64,000 nt of DNA from NCBI RefSeq assembly GCF_004197395.1, contig NZ_SELS01000038.1, positions 18,967 through 82,966 of the forward strand, written 5' to 3'. Both the position numbers and the translations under genes were made by a program. This document shows positions 1 to 9,070 of this stretch, one piece after another. Positions within the stretch are counted from its first letter, which is position 1; each line of letters begins with the position of its first letter. The DNA comes from Paraburkholderia sp. UYCP14C (lineage in GTDB: Bacteria; Pseudomonadota; Gammaproteobacteria; Burkholderiales; Burkholderiaceae). The notes beneath the pieces are model-generated. The model was not told the DNA's origin. It saw nothing but the letters and a program-made list of their open reading frames with translations, and ran no database searches.

Positions 1-847
1 TGTCGAAGTGGCGTTGCCCGAGCGGGCCGCCGCGTTGGCGCGCGGGACCGAAGCGCTCGGTCAGACGCGGCGCATCGACGGTATAGCTGCCGTCCTGCCG
101 ATAGCGGACGATCTCGCGGAATACGTCGACATAGGCCGGCTTGCCGTACGACGCGAGCGCCATCACCTTGTACTCGTCCGAGGAGTGCAGGAAGCCGAGC
201 CAGTCGGTCACCGCTTCATACAGCAAGCCGAGCGAGTGCGGCAGTTCGACCTGTTTCAGACGCCTGTACTCGCCGCCGACGAATTGGCCCATGCTGGTCG
301 TCACACCTTCGCCGCGGCCGTCCATCGTCAGCACGGCGGTGTCGTCGAACGGCGCGGCGAGAAACGCGCTCGCCTCGTGCGCGAGATGATGCTCGACGAA
401 GTGCCATGCGAAGCCGTGCCCGCGGTCCACACCCTGGAAGCGCTTGCGCAGATGATGCGGCGCGCCGTCGAGCAGCTGGCCCTTCGCGTTGGCGATATAG
501 CTGAGAAATAGCGGATCCCACGGCGACGCGGACGGATTGTCGGGACGCGTGCCGGCCGGATCGAACGGTAGCTCGATCGTCGCGCCCGGCTTCTTCGGCA
601 TGCCGCCGAACAGCGTGGGGTCGTACGAGTAAGCGACGTGATCGATGTCAGCGAGCGTGATGCCGGCGGCTTTCAGGCAGTAGTCGATCGCGTCGAACGG
701 CAACTGCCAGGTCGAGAACGGCACCGGACGTTTCGCATGCTTGACGTGCGTGAAGCGTTCGTCTTCGGCGGCGGCGAGCACCACGCCGTCGCGCAGCAGC
801 GCGGCCGCGCTGTCGTGATAGACCGCATTGATTCCGAGTGTATACAT
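1..847 (-). CDS. Carbamoyltransferase, NodU/CmcH family (3' end outside window)
   Basis: The first 282 codons read on the minus strand from ATG at 847 and run off the left edge. The N-terminus (GINAVYHDSAAALL, then AAAEDERFTHVKH) is the classic opening of NodU/CmcH O-carbamoyltransferases, whose N-terminal domain has the ASKHA fold. The later VEHHLAHEASAF, LTMDGRGEGV and SSDEYKVMALASYGKP blocks are the conserved histidine and nucleotide-binding motifs. The family transfers carbamoyl from carbamoyl phosphate, through carbamoyl adenylate, to a hydroxyl of a sugar or natural product. The start lies 22 bp after the GT9 gene stop, so it is probably the last visible gene of a glycan-modification operon. 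The acceptor is unknown. Confidence 0.9.
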   Translation of the reverse strand, partial: MYTLGINAVYHDSAAALLRDGVVLAAAEDERFTHVKHAKRPVPFSTWQLPFDAIDYCLKAAGITLADIDHVAYSYDPTLFGGMPKKPGATIELPFDPAGTRPDNPSASPWDPLFLSYIANAKGQLLDGAPHHLRKRFQGVDRGHGFAWHFVEHHLAHEASAFLAAPFDDTAVLTMDGRGEGVTTSMGQFVGGEYRRLKQVELPHSLGLLYEAVTDWLGFLHSSDEYKVMALASYGKPAYVDVFREIVRYRQDGSYTVDAPRLTERFGPARQRGGPLGQRHFD

Positions 848-869
848 GGCGTTGGCAGTGGGAGTGGGT

Positions 870-2129
870 TCAGGGGAGCGTTGGCTGATCCGTCAGCGAC
901 AGCGATGGTGCGCTCGTGCTATCGGTACGACCGGTGCGAGAGCCGGTGCGCTCAGGCACATCGCGACGCGGGGCACGTGCAGATGCGTGCCGCAATTCGA
1001 GTGCCGCGTGTACGACCTCGTCGGCCGGAACGCCGAGCAGGCAGGCGTGATGTCCTTGCGGACACGCGCTGCGATAGCACCAGCGGCATTCGACGTCGCG
1101 ATACAGCACACGTTGCGGCGTTTGCCACGGGGTGTGCTGAGGGTTGGTCAGCGCGTAAAGATCAACGACCGGCGTGCCGAGCGCGGACGCGACGTGCACG
1201 GGGCCGCTGTTGTTGGAAACGAGCACGCTTGCGCGTTCGAGCAGCGCGGCAAGTTCGGCGAGCGTCAGCGCACCGCTCAGGTCGTATAGCCGCGCGTGCA
1301 CATCAGGCGCGGCCGCGCGCATCACGGTCTCGACCAGCGCACGCTCGCTCGCGCCGCCGGTCACGAGCACGGGGGCGCCGGTTTCGCGCGCGAGCCGTGT
1401 CGCGACTTCGCCGAAACGCTCGGGCGGATAGCGGCGCGACGCGGCGGTCGCGCCCGGATGCAGCACGATGCACTCGGCGTGGCGAGAGATACCGAGCGTC
1501 CTCAGCTTCGTGGCGAGCGCCTCGCGCGCGGCGGGCGGCACGCGAAAGCGCATGCCGGTGTCACTCGTTTGCGCGCCCACGTGACGCACCAGATCGAGCT
1601 GGCGTTGCACCTCGTGCCGCATGCGCTGCTGCGGTTCCGGTTCGCGCAGCCAGTCGGTCAGAAGCGCGTACGGATTCTCGCGGCAATGCGCGAGGCGGCG
1701 CGGAATCCCTGCGAGGTAACACAGCATCGCGGCCGGCAACGGGCTCTGGCTATACACGGTAAAAATCACCGCTGCGTCGAAGCCGCCGCGTCGCAACCGG
1801 TCCTGCATGCGGTGATCGTCGAGCAAATCCCGTGTCACGCTCGACGCGGGCGCGACCCACGGCGCGTCGTATTCGATCACGTCGTCGACGTCATCGAGAA
1901 ACGGCGCGAGCGCGACGCCGCTGCGCGATGCGAGCAGCGTGATATGGCGATCTTCGGCGGATTCGCGCAGCGCGTGCAGCGCGGGCGTCGTCATCAGCAC
2001 GTCGCCGAGATTGTCGAGGCGCACGCACAGAATCCGTTTGACGTCGTCGCCCCAGCACACCGGCTGCGACGTGTCGGACACGCGCGCATGAGCCAGACTG
2101 GGCGGTGCAAGTGGCAGAGGTGCGTTCAC
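870..2129 (-). CDS. Glycosyltransferase family 9 (ADP-heptose:LPS heptosyltransferase-like)
   Basis: A 419-residue protein. The core opens with KRILCVRLDNLGDVLMTTPA at about residue 30, the GT9 N-terminal signature. The C-terminal half has VLHPGATAASRRYPPERF, VLVTGGASE, LVSNNSGPVHVASALGTPVV and a late HTPWQT segment, which form the nucleotide-sugar site of heptosyltransferases. I chose GTG at 2129 because it overlaps the TGA of the upstream HAD gene as GTGA, implying translational coupling. A shorter GTG start just before KRILC is possible. With the neighbouring heptose-phosphatase-like gene, transfer of a heptose-type sugar is the best guess; the acceptor is not known. Confidence 0.88.
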   Translation of the reverse strand: MNAPLPLAPPSLAHARVSDTSQPVCWGDDVKRILCVRLDNLGDVLMTTPALHALRESAEDRHITLLASRSGVALAPFLDDVDDVIEYDAPWVAPASSVTRDLLDDHRMQDRLRRGGFDAAVIFTVYSQSPLPAAMLCYLAGIPRRLAHCRENPYALLTDWLREPEPQQRMRHEVQRQLDLVRHVGAQTSDTGMRFRVPPAAREALATKLRTLGISRHAECIVLHPGATAASRRYPPERFGEVATRLARETGAPVLVTGGASERALVETVMRAAAPDVHARLYDLSGALTLAELAALLERASVLVSNNSGPVHVASALGTPVVDLYALTNPQHTPWQTPQRVLYRDVECRWCYRSACPQGHHACLLGVPADEVVHAALELRHASARAPRRDVPERTGSRTGRTDSTSAPSLSLTDQPTLP

Positions 2130-2728
2130 CGCAGCGCCTCCTTGCGGCGCGCCGCCGGGCCCGGTGGCAGGCCGTACGACACGACGCGTTGTGCGGCCTC
2201 GTGCAGACCCGTGGCGCGCGCGCTCGGCACGCGCCGCGGGCCGGTTCGCCATTCGGTCTCGTGGCCGTTGTCGAGCAGGATCGTCCGACAGCCGGCGCGA
2301 TTGCCCGCTTCGACATCGTCGAGAATGTCGCCGATGAACCAGCTGTTGGCGAGATCGAGTTCATGCTCATCGGCCGCGCGCAGCAGCATGCCAGGCGCGG
2401 GCTTGCGACAGCCGCAGACGATCGCGTAACGCGCGACGTTGCCCTGGGGATGATGCGGGCACCAGTACACGCCGGCGAGCGTGGCGCCGCACTCGGCAAA
2501 CATCTGCTGCAACCGGTGTTCGACGTCGAACAGCGCGACGTCTTCGAATTTGCCGAGCGCGACGCCGGACTGGTTGCTAATGACGAACAGCGCATACGGG
2601 TAGGCGGCGAGCAGCGCGAGCGCTTCGCGCGCGCCCGGCGCAAACCGCATCAAGGCGGGATCGGCGTTGTACGGCACGTCTTCGAGCAGTGTGCCGTCCT
2701 TGTCGATGAACACAGCGGGTAACGTCAT
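2126..2728 (-). CDS. gmhB: D,D-heptose 1,7-bisphosphate phosphatase-like HAD hydrolase (GmhB type)
   Basis: A 200-residue HAD-family histidinol-phosphatase/GmhB-type protein. Motif I is FIDKDGTLLEDVPYN (nucleophile and acid-base Asp), motif II is VISNQSGVALGKF, and motif III/IV is KPAPGML with FIGDILDDVEAGNRAG. The insert CPHHPQGNVARYAIVCGCRK carries the Cys/His residues that bind structural zinc in GmhB. Known members remove the 7-phosphate of heptose bisphosphate in ADP-heptose synthesis. The gene ends in a GTGA overlap with the GT9 gene. The start ATG at 2728 gives a normal family length; the longer open frame upstream has no homology. Confidence 0.85.
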   Translation of the reverse strand: MTLPAVFIDKDGTLLEDVPYNADPALMRFAPGAREALALLAAYPYALFVISNQSGVALGKFEDVALFDVEHRLQQMFAECGATLAGVYWCPHHPQGNVARYAIVCGCRKPAPGMLLRAADEHELDLANSWFIGDILDDVEAGNRAGCRTILLDNGHETEWRTGPRRVPSARATGLHEAAQRVVSYGLPPGPAARRKEALR

Positions 2729-2852
2729 GATGGTTCGTGATATGCGCGAGCTTGGATCGAGAGTCGGAAAAAAGGCGCGCCGCAGCAGCTGGACCGGCCG
2801 CGGCGAGTTCCAAATGCGCACGCCGCGCGCGTTCGCGCGGCGTGCGCCGTCG

Positions 2853-4160
2853 TCAACCGAACGACGCTCCGGCTGCCGCCCGCAGCGGTAGCTGCGCCGG
2901 CTCGAATGTGGTGTCGAGCGATACTCTGGCGGGAGCGAGCCTTGCCGCGCGCGCATAGAGTTGCGCGAGCGCTTCGCTGACGCCGCTCCACGTGAAGCCG
3001 GTCCGCGCCCGGTCGAGGCCAGCTTCGCCCATCCGCCGCGCGAGCGCGGGGTCGAGCCGCAAGCGGTCCAGACGCGCGGCGAGCGCGACCGGATCGCGCG
3101 GCGGCACGAGAAAGCCGGTCACGCCGTCGACCACCGAATAGCGGATTCCGCCGACATCGGCGCCGATCACCGGCGTCGCGCAGGCCATCGCCTCGACCGG
3201 CGTGATGCCGAACGGCTCGTACCATGGCGTGGTCACGAACACGTCGGCGGCGCTGTAGAAGTAGCGCAGCCGCTCGCGGGCGCGCCGGCCGACGAAGCAG
3301 GTCTCCTGCGCGACACCGCATTCGCGCGCGATCTCGCGCAGGCGTGCGATCTCCGGCGTGGCGATTTCGTTCGGCGCGTCAGAATTGCCGCCGACCACGT
3401 ACAGCCGCGCTGACGCGTCGAACCTTTGTTTAAGCACTCCGACGCCGCGCACAACGTTGTCGATGCCTTTGCGCTGCACGAGCCGGCCCAGCTGCAGCAC
3501 GATGAATTCGTTCTGGTGCCAGCCGAGCGCGTTGCGTGCGACCGAGCGATCGATGGGCCAGAACTCCTCGGCATCGAAGCCGCACGGCACGGTCTCGATC
3601 CGCGCCGGGTCGGCGCGATAGTGTTCGAGCAGATCGGCTTCGTCCTGCGGACATTCGGCAACGATCACGTCCGAGCGTGCGACCAGTTCGTCTTCGATCG
3701 CGAAGCGCTCGTCGGGGAAGCCGTCATCCGCGCCTTGATGGATACGCCTCACGCGGCCGAGCGCATGAAAGGTCGTGACGAGGGGCACGCCGAGCACAGC
3801 CTTCACGTGCAACGCGGCGCGGCCGGACATGAAGAAGTTCGCGTGCATCACGTCATAGGGCACTGGCTCGCGGCGAAAGAACGCGATCAGAAATGCGGCG
3901 AACTCGTCCATGAACGGCAGCAGCTGCTCCTTTGGCAATTGCCGCGGCGGTCCAGCGGGCACGTGAATCACGCGCGCGCCGTCCATATCGACGCACTCGG
4001 GCACCAGTGCGCGATCACGGCGCGTGAACACGTCGACCTGATGGCCCATTTCCACCAGCTGACGCGCGACGTTCGCGACGTAGATGTTCTGCCCGCCGCT
4101 ATCGACGCCACCGGCGACAGCGAGTGGCGACGCGTGTTCACTGATCAGGGCGATCTTCAT
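2853..4160 (-). CDS. Glycosyltransferase family 4
   Basis: A 435-residue GT4 (GT-B fold) enzyme. ATG at 4160 is preceded by a strong AGGAAGGAG ribosome-binding site, so the 55-residue upstream extension is rejected. The N-terminal domain begins MKIALISEHASPLA and has GGVDSGGQNIYVANVARQL, as in MshA and sucrose-phosphate-synthase-like GT4 enzymes. The C-terminal domain has LQLGRLVQRKGIDNVV and the E-x7-E donor motif in EPFGITPVEAMACATPVIG. It lies 124 bp upstream of the HAD gene in the same direction. Donor and acceptor cannot be told from sequence. Confidence 0.9.
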   Translation of the reverse strand: MKIALISEHASPLAVAGGVDSGGQNIYVANVARQLVEMGHQVDVFTRRDRALVPECVDMDGARVIHVPAGPPRQLPKEQLLPFMDEFAAFLIAFFRREPVPYDVMHANFFMSGRAALHVKAVLGVPLVTTFHALGRVRRIHQGADDGFPDERFAIEDELVARSDVIVAECPQDEADLLEHYRADPARIETVPCGFDAEEFWPIDRSVARNALGWHQNEFIVLQLGRLVQRKGIDNVVRGVGVLKQRFDASARLYVVGGNSDAPNEIATPEIARLREIARECGVAQETCFVGRRARERLRYFYSAADVFVTTPWYEPFGITPVEAMACATPVIGADVGGIRYSVVDGVTGFLVPPRDPVALAARLDRLRLDPALARRMGEAGLDRARTGFTWSGVSEALAQLYARAARLAPARVSLDTTFEPAQLPLRAAAGASFG

Positions 4161-4544
4161 TGGCACTCCTTCCTGAGGGTCGCGGTATTCGATATTGAGG
4201 ATTCGTTCACCGGCCGGGAGCATTCGCTGTGCCATTCGTTTCCTGCGGTGCCGGAAGGCGACACAAGCCTCAGTTCGAACGGACGATGGGCTGTGGCGTG
4301 CCCTTTTTGGTGCTGAGAGAAGCACTGTGGCGTTCCCTGTTTCTACATACGGTCATGTAACTTCGAACCGCTCATGCCGCGCCGGTACTAGCATGGGTGG
4401 AGGACTGCACGCGATGAACAGGTAAGCGGTGCATGTCAAAACGGCTACGCACAGGTCATTTTTTGCCTACCGCCGGGCGCGTCCCTTGCTCGACGCCACA
4501 TCTGTGCGACACTTTTTTCCGGCCGCGCCAAGACCCAGGATCTC
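4161..4544. other. Divergent intergenic region between GT4 and the ABC exporter-receiver fusion
   Basis: A 384-bp gap without a convincing gene. It must carry the promoters for the minus-strand glycan operon and the plus-strand fusion gene. A consensus-like TTGACA lies on the minus strand at 4434-4439, but I see no good -10 hexamer at the right distance. No repeats or operator palindromes stand out. Confidence 0.4.
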
Positions 4545-7226
4545 ATGCCGAATTCCGCCCCGCCGCCTCGCTCCGAACTGACGCGCCGAATCGTCGGCGA
4601 TCTCGCGCATGCGGTATGGCGTTATCGCTGGCAGACCAACGGGGCGCTCGCGCTGATGATCGCCGCGCGGCTCGCGACCGTGCTGATGCCGCTGACGCTG
4701 AAGCACATCGTCGACGAACTGAGCCGTCCGCTTGCGCATGTGGCGTTTCCGGTGTTCCTCGTGCTCGCCTATGCGCTGTTGCGCTTTCTCGGAGACGCGC
4801 TGAACGAGGCGCGCGACGTCGTGTTCAGCATCGTCGTGCAACGCACGGTCGCGGCGCTGACCGAGCGGACTTTCGCGCAATTGCATCGGTTGAGCGCGCG
4901 CTTTCATGCGCGGCGCGAGACCGGCGCAATTGTGCGCGACGTGCAGAAAGGCGCCGACGGCATCGGTTTTCTGCTCGGCACTGCGCTGTTTACGATCGTG
5001 CCGACACTGTTCGAGATCGCGGTGATCGTCGGGATCATGGTGCACAGCTACGCGCGCGAGTTCATGTTCGTGATCGTCGCGACCTTCGTGGTGTACGCGG
5101 CTTATACGTTCGTGTTCACGCGGCGGCGTGTCGCGTTTCAGCGCGCGGTCAATCTGCTCGAAGCGCAATCGGACGGGCGGCTCGTCGACAGTCTGCTGAA
5201 CTACGACACGGTCAAGTACTTCGCGACCGAAGACAGCGAAACGCAACGGCTCGGCGAGGTGCTGGAGAAGTGGGTGCACGCGCGGATCGCGAACCAGAAC
5301 GCGTTGACCGCGTTGCACGTAGGGCAGAGCGCGGTGATCGCGCTCGGGGTGGCGGGGGTCATGCTGCTCGCCGCGCAGCACGTGGTGGCAGGCAGCATGA
5401 GCGTCGGCGATCTGATTCTGGTCAATGCTTACCTGATCCAGGTCTGCATGCCGCTGAACACGCTCGGATTCGTGTTTCGGGAGACCAACGACGCGCTCGT
5501 CAACGTCGAGCGCATGTTCGTGATTCTGGCGGCGCACGGCCGCGTCGGTGAGGATCTCGATGCGCGCGACGCGCAGCCGCTGAACGTCGGCGCGGGGCTG
5601 ATCGAGTTCGAACACGTCGATTTCGGCTACGACAGTGCACGCCAGGTGCTGCGCGACGTCGACTTCCGCGCGTATCCGGGCAAGACGCTCGCGGTGGTCG
5701 GCGGCAGCGGCTCAGGAAAATCGACGCTAGTGAAGCTGCTGTTCCGCCTTTATCGGCCCGAGCGCGGCACGATCTGTATTGACGGGCAGGATATCAGCAA
5801 GGTCACGCAGCGAAGCCTGCGCGAGGCGATCGGCATCGTGCCGCAGGACACCGTGCTGTTCAATGAAACGATCGCCTACAACATTGCCTATGGGCGGCCG
5901 TCGGCGACGCGCGCAGATGTGGTGCGCGCGTCGCGGGCCGCGCAGCTCGACCAGTTCATCGAGCGCTTGCCCGATCACTACGACACGCGCGTCGGCGAGC
6001 GTGGCGTGCGGCTGTCGGGCGGTGAGCGCCAGCGCATCGCGATTGCACGCGCGATTCTGAAGAACCCGCGGATCATCGTGTTCGACGAGGCGACCTCCGC
6101 ACTCGACACGCGCTCCGAGCGCGCGATCCAGACGGAGTTGACGCGCCTCGCACAAGGCCGCACATCGATCGTGATCGCGCACCGACTTTCGACGGTCGTC
6201 GACGCGGACTGGATTCTGGTGATGGAGCATGGCCAGGTAGTCGAGCAGGGCACGCATCGCGAGCTGCTCGCGCGCGAGGGCGTGTACGCGAAGATGTGGT
6301 CGCTGCAATGGCACCAGGGCGAACTCGAGCACGCGCAGCGCCGGCTGACCGCTCGATCGGTCAGCGTCAGCGCATTGGCGGCGGGTGTCATCGATGCGTT
6401 GCACGACGAAATCGCCCAGCAGCGCGTGGTCGTCTACGCGGAGCCGTCCGACGACGAGCTGCGCGTGACCGGCGATCCGAGCGTGCTGCAACCGCTGATT
6501 GCCGAGTTGGGCCGCAACGAGATCGCGCAGGCGAGCCCGGGACAGCGCATCGCACTGCGCGCGACGCGGCACGGCAATCACGTGTGGTTCAGCGTGCTCG
6601 GCATGGGCGACAAGCCGGCCGAGCTATCGCAGTCGATGGCGCGGCATATGGAAAGCGCGCTGGCGGCCGCGGGCGGCAGCTTCACGCTGACGCCGCTGAA
6701 TGGGCGGCTCGCCTATGTGGCGATGCTGCCGCTGCGGCCGGTGGCGGATGCGCAGCAGCCATCGGCGCCGGTGCCCGCGGCGCCGGATGCGGCAGATCCC
6801 GCTCCGCTCGATGGCCTGTTCGTGCTCGTGATCGACGATCAGGAAGAAGCGCGCGACGCGCTCGAAGCAGTGCTGAGCACGAGCGGCGCGCAAGTGCGGC
6901 TGTTCGCATCGGGCGCCGAAGCCCTGGACTGGCTGCGCGGGACGGACCCAGCGCAATGGCCGCACGTGCTGCTCTGCGATCTGATGTTGGTCGGCGAAGA
7001 TGGCTACGATGTGTTGCGCCGGCTGCGCGAACTGGAAACTGCGCGGCCGTCGTTACAAGGCAGGCCACTGCCTGCGATCGCGTTGACCGGCTACGCGGAC
7101 GCACTCGACGAACAGCACGCGCCCAGCGCTGGCTTCGATGCACATTTGCACAAGCCAGTGCCGCCCGCAGAACTGATCGCCGCGATACGGCGACTCGCGC
7201 ATATGCCATCGCATACGGACACCTAG
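4545..7226 (+). CDS. ABC exporter (Atm1/ABCB type) fused to HATPase-like segment and receiver domain
   Basis: An 893-residue single-chain fusion. Residues about 20-320 form the six-helix ABC exporter membrane domain, with Atm1/ABCB7-like sequence such as YDTVKYFATEDSET. The nucleotide-binding domain follows, with Walker A GGSGSGKST at about 385, signature LSGGERQR at about 490 and Walker B IIVFDEATSALD at about 510. Residues about 600-730 resemble a degraded histidine-kinase ATPase domain (GDPSVLQPLIAELGRNEIAQ). Residues about 758-885 are a complete receiver domain with IDD at 763-765, phospho-acceptor Asp812 in LLCDLMLV, ALTGYAD and Lys870 in HLHKPVPP. A normal half-exporter stops near 600. 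The inference is an exporter whose activity is tuned by phosphorelay; substrate unknown. Confidence 0.9.
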   Translation: MPNSAPPPRSELTRRIVGDLAHAVWRYRWQTNGALALMIAARLATVLMPLTLKHIVDELSRPLAHVAFPVFLVLAYALLRFLGDALNEARDVVFSIVVQRTVAALTERTFAQLHRLSARFHARRETGAIVRDVQKGADGIGFLLGTALFTIVPTLFEIAVIVGIMVHSYAREFMFVIVATFVVYAAYTFVFTRRRVAFQRAVNLLEAQSDGRLVDSLLNYDTVKYFATEDSETQRLGEVLEKWVHARIANQNALTALHVGQSAVIALGVAGVMLLAAQHVVAGSMSVGDLILVNAYLIQVCMPLNTLGFVFRETNDALVNVERMFVILAAHGRVGEDLDARDAQPLNVGAGLIEFEHVDFGYDSARQVLRDVDFRAYPGKTLAVVGGSGSGKSTLVKLLFRLYRPERGTICIDGQDISKVTQRSLREAIGIVPQDTVLFNETIAYNIAYGRPSATRADVVRASRAAQLDQFIERLPDHYDTRVGERGVRLSGGERQRIAIARAILKNPRIIVFDEATSALDTRSERAIQTELTRLAQGRTSIVIAHRLSTVVDADWILVMEHGQVVEQGTHRELLAREGVYAKMWSLQWHQGELEHAQRRLTARSVSVSALAAGVIDALHDEIAQQRVVVYAEPSDDELRVTGDPSVLQPLIAELGRNEIAQASPGQRIALRATRHGNHVWFSVLGMGDKPAELSQSMARHMESALAAAGGSFTLTPLNGRLAYVAMLPLRPVADAQQPSAPVPAAPDAADPAPLDGLFVLVIDDQEEARDALEAVLSTSGAQVRLFASGAEALDWLRGTDPAQWPHVLLCDLMLVGEDGYDVLRRLRELETARPSLQGRPLPAIALTGYADALDEQHAPSAGFDAHLHKPVPPAELIAAIRRLAHMPSHTDT

Positions 7227-7270
7227 TCGCCTCGATAAAGGAGCTTGCCGGTCAGGCCTATGTCGAGGTC

Positions 7271-8200
7271 TCAGGACGGCGCGTCGAACTTACCCACGGT
7301 CGTCGTGGCGGACGCATCGAGATTGCGCTCGGCCGCATGCACGCGGGCCCGCAACCCGAGGATCGACCGTGGGACGACCCGCCGTCGCGGCGCGGTCCAT
7401 GCGAGCCCGGCCAGTAAGTTGATGCCGTCGCGCACAAGCGCGCCTTCCCGCGCAAACACGTCGAGCGCGCGCAGCGTCGCGCGCAACGCTTCGCCCAACG
7501 GCAGACGCAGCCATGCGACCCAGGCCGCGTTACGCGCGAGCATGCGAGCCCGCAACGCGCTGTCGCGCACCGGCGACGGATGATGATGGAGCGTTAATTG
7601 CTCGCAGTAGACGATCGCATGTCCGGCTGCGAGCACGTCGAGCGAAACGAGTGCTTCCTCACCGCCGATGAAAAGATGCGGCTCGTAGCCGCCGACATCG
7701 CGAAACAGCGCGGTGCGAAACACGCATGCGCCCGCCATATAGCCGATCAACGAGGGGCCTGGCAGGCCGGCGCGCCCGAGCGGGCTCGCGCGCATCAACG
7801 TGCAGGTCGGATCCGTCGCGTTGTCCGCGCCGACGGCGACGCGCGCATTCAGCACGCCGACGCACGGCCATCCATCGAGCAATTGCACCGCGCATTCGAG
7901 CGAACCGGGCTCCCACCAGGTGTCGTCGTCGCAGAACGCGACATAGTCGGTCTCGACGCACGCGAGCGCGTGGTTGCGGCCGGCCGCGCCGAGATTACCT
8001 TTGCATTCGACGACACGAACACCCGGGAAGCGCGCTTGAACGAGCGTGACCGTGTTGTCGGTGGAGCCGTTGTCCGCGATGATGATCGGCGGGTTCTCGG
8101 GTAACGCGAGCAGACGTTCCAGGGTGGTGAGCAATTCGCCCGCACGGTTATACGTGAGAACGACGATCGAAATGCGCGGGTGGGTGGCTTGTCTTTGCAT
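7271..8200 (-). CDS. Glycosyltransferase family 2
   Basis: A 309-residue GT-A glycosyltransferase. It begins near RISIVVLTYNRAGELLTTLE, with the nucleotide-binding IIADNGSTDNT and the metal-binding DXD-like FCDDDTWWEPGS. GGYEPHLFIGGEEALVSLDV near the middle matches the acceptor-side ED motif region. No membrane helix is obvious. ATG at 8200 precedes the conserved core by about 10 residues; longer upstream starts overlap the PIG-L gene. It ends 44 bp from the convergent exporter-receiver gene and is probably co-transcribed with the PIG-L deacetylase, a pairing typical of glycan or glycolipid synthesis. Confidence 0.88.
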   Translation of the reverse strand: MQRQATHPRISIVVLTYNRAGELLTTLERLLALPENPPIIIADNGSTDNTVTLVQARFPGVRVVECKGNLGAAGRNHALACVETDYVAFCDDDTWWEPGSLECAVQLLDGWPCVGVLNARVAVGADNATDPTCTLMRASPLGRAGLPGPSLIGYMAGACVFRTALFRDVGGYEPHLFIGGEEALVSLDVLAAGHAIVYCEQLTLHHHPSPVRDSALRARMLARNAAWVAWLRLPLGEALRATLRALDVFAREGALVRDGINLLAGLAWTAPRRRVVPRSILGLRARVHAAERNLDASATTTVGKFDAPS

Positions 8201-8258
8201 TCTGGGCGATCGCTTTGACGGTTGGACTGCGATCGCGACGCAAGCCCTGTGCCCTCCA

Positions 8259-8966
8259 TCACGCGCTTTGCGCAGAGAGACCCGATTCGTCGCGGCCAAG
8301 CTGCCAATAGCGTTCCGGCGAAAAGAGGCTTGCCTGTCCTTCGGGACCGAATGCGCGCAATTGGCTGCAATACGCGTCGAGTGCCGCCCGCTTCATGCGT
8401 TCGTGTTGCGGCGTGCCGGGCACAGCCACCGCCCGGGGCGTGTCGGCGACGTAGCCACGTTTCGCGAGCTCGCAGAGGCGCGCTTGCACGACGCCGGGAT
8501 TGCGTCGGTAGGGCACGTCTTCATAGGCGATGAACGGCGTGGCTGGCTGACTCTGCATCAGCGCAAGACAGGCATTGGCCACCAGAACATGATCCGAATG
8601 GAACAGGCCCAACGGTATCAGGACCAGCGTGGGTCTTGCACGAGAAAGAGTCTGGCTCAACGCTGTGATCAGTTCGTCCGCACCGGGCGATGTGTGGTAT
8701 TGAGCGTCGCGAAACAGCAGATGCACGGGCATCGCCGACAGTAGGCCAAGCGCCTCCCGGTCTTCCTCCTGACGTGCCCGCATCGCTTCGAACGCGTCGG
8801 CGAAACCGGACGCGCGGTCCCAATCGGTCGTCATGTTCTCTGTGGGCGGCGCGGTGAAGACCGTGCAGACGACCGCGCCTGGATGCGCGGCGATCAGAAG
8901 TCCGCAACCGAGGACCGCATCGTCGAGGTGCGGTGAAATGACGAGTAGACGCTGGTTCGAATCCAT
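8259..8966 (-). CDS. PIG-L/LmbE family deacetylase
   Basis: A 235-residue protein of the PIG-L superfamily. The catalytic motif is PHLDDAVLG at residues 12-20 (His13, Asp15, Asp16), corresponding to the usual PHPDDE. The second zinc ligand region is GLFHSDHV. Family members deacetylate N-acetylglucosamine-containing glycolipids or mycothiol and bacillithiol precursors. ATG at 8966 is preferred over a TTG five codons upstream. It lies just upstream of the GT2 gene in the same direction, suggesting sequential action on one glycan. Substrate unknown. Confidence 0.88.
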   Translation of the reverse strand: MDSNQRLLVISPHLDDAVLGCGLLIAAHPGAVVCTVFTAPPTENMTTDWDRASGFADAFEAMRARQEEDREALGLLSAMPVHLLFRDAQYHTSPGADELITALSQTLSRARPTLVLIPLGLFHSDHVLVANACLALMQSQPATPFIAYEDVPYRRNPGVVQARLCELAKRGYVADTPRAVAVPGTPQHERMKRAALDAYCSQLRAFGPEGQASLFSPERYWQLGRDESGLSAQSA

Positions 8967-9070
8967 ACCGGCGGACAGCAAGCTGCGTTCCGCCGTCGCG
9001 CGCGCACAGGGTCGGTGCTGGAACAGCGCTTGCTCGCTGTTGGGTTCTAATATCGCTTGCCACTTCAGCC

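Noticed and set aside
4467-5615. A 382-codon minus-strand frame opposite the ABC exporter.
   Set aside because: Antisense shadow; its composition (very high His, Arg, Asp, Gln) is not protein-like, and it overlaps conserved ABC membrane sequence.
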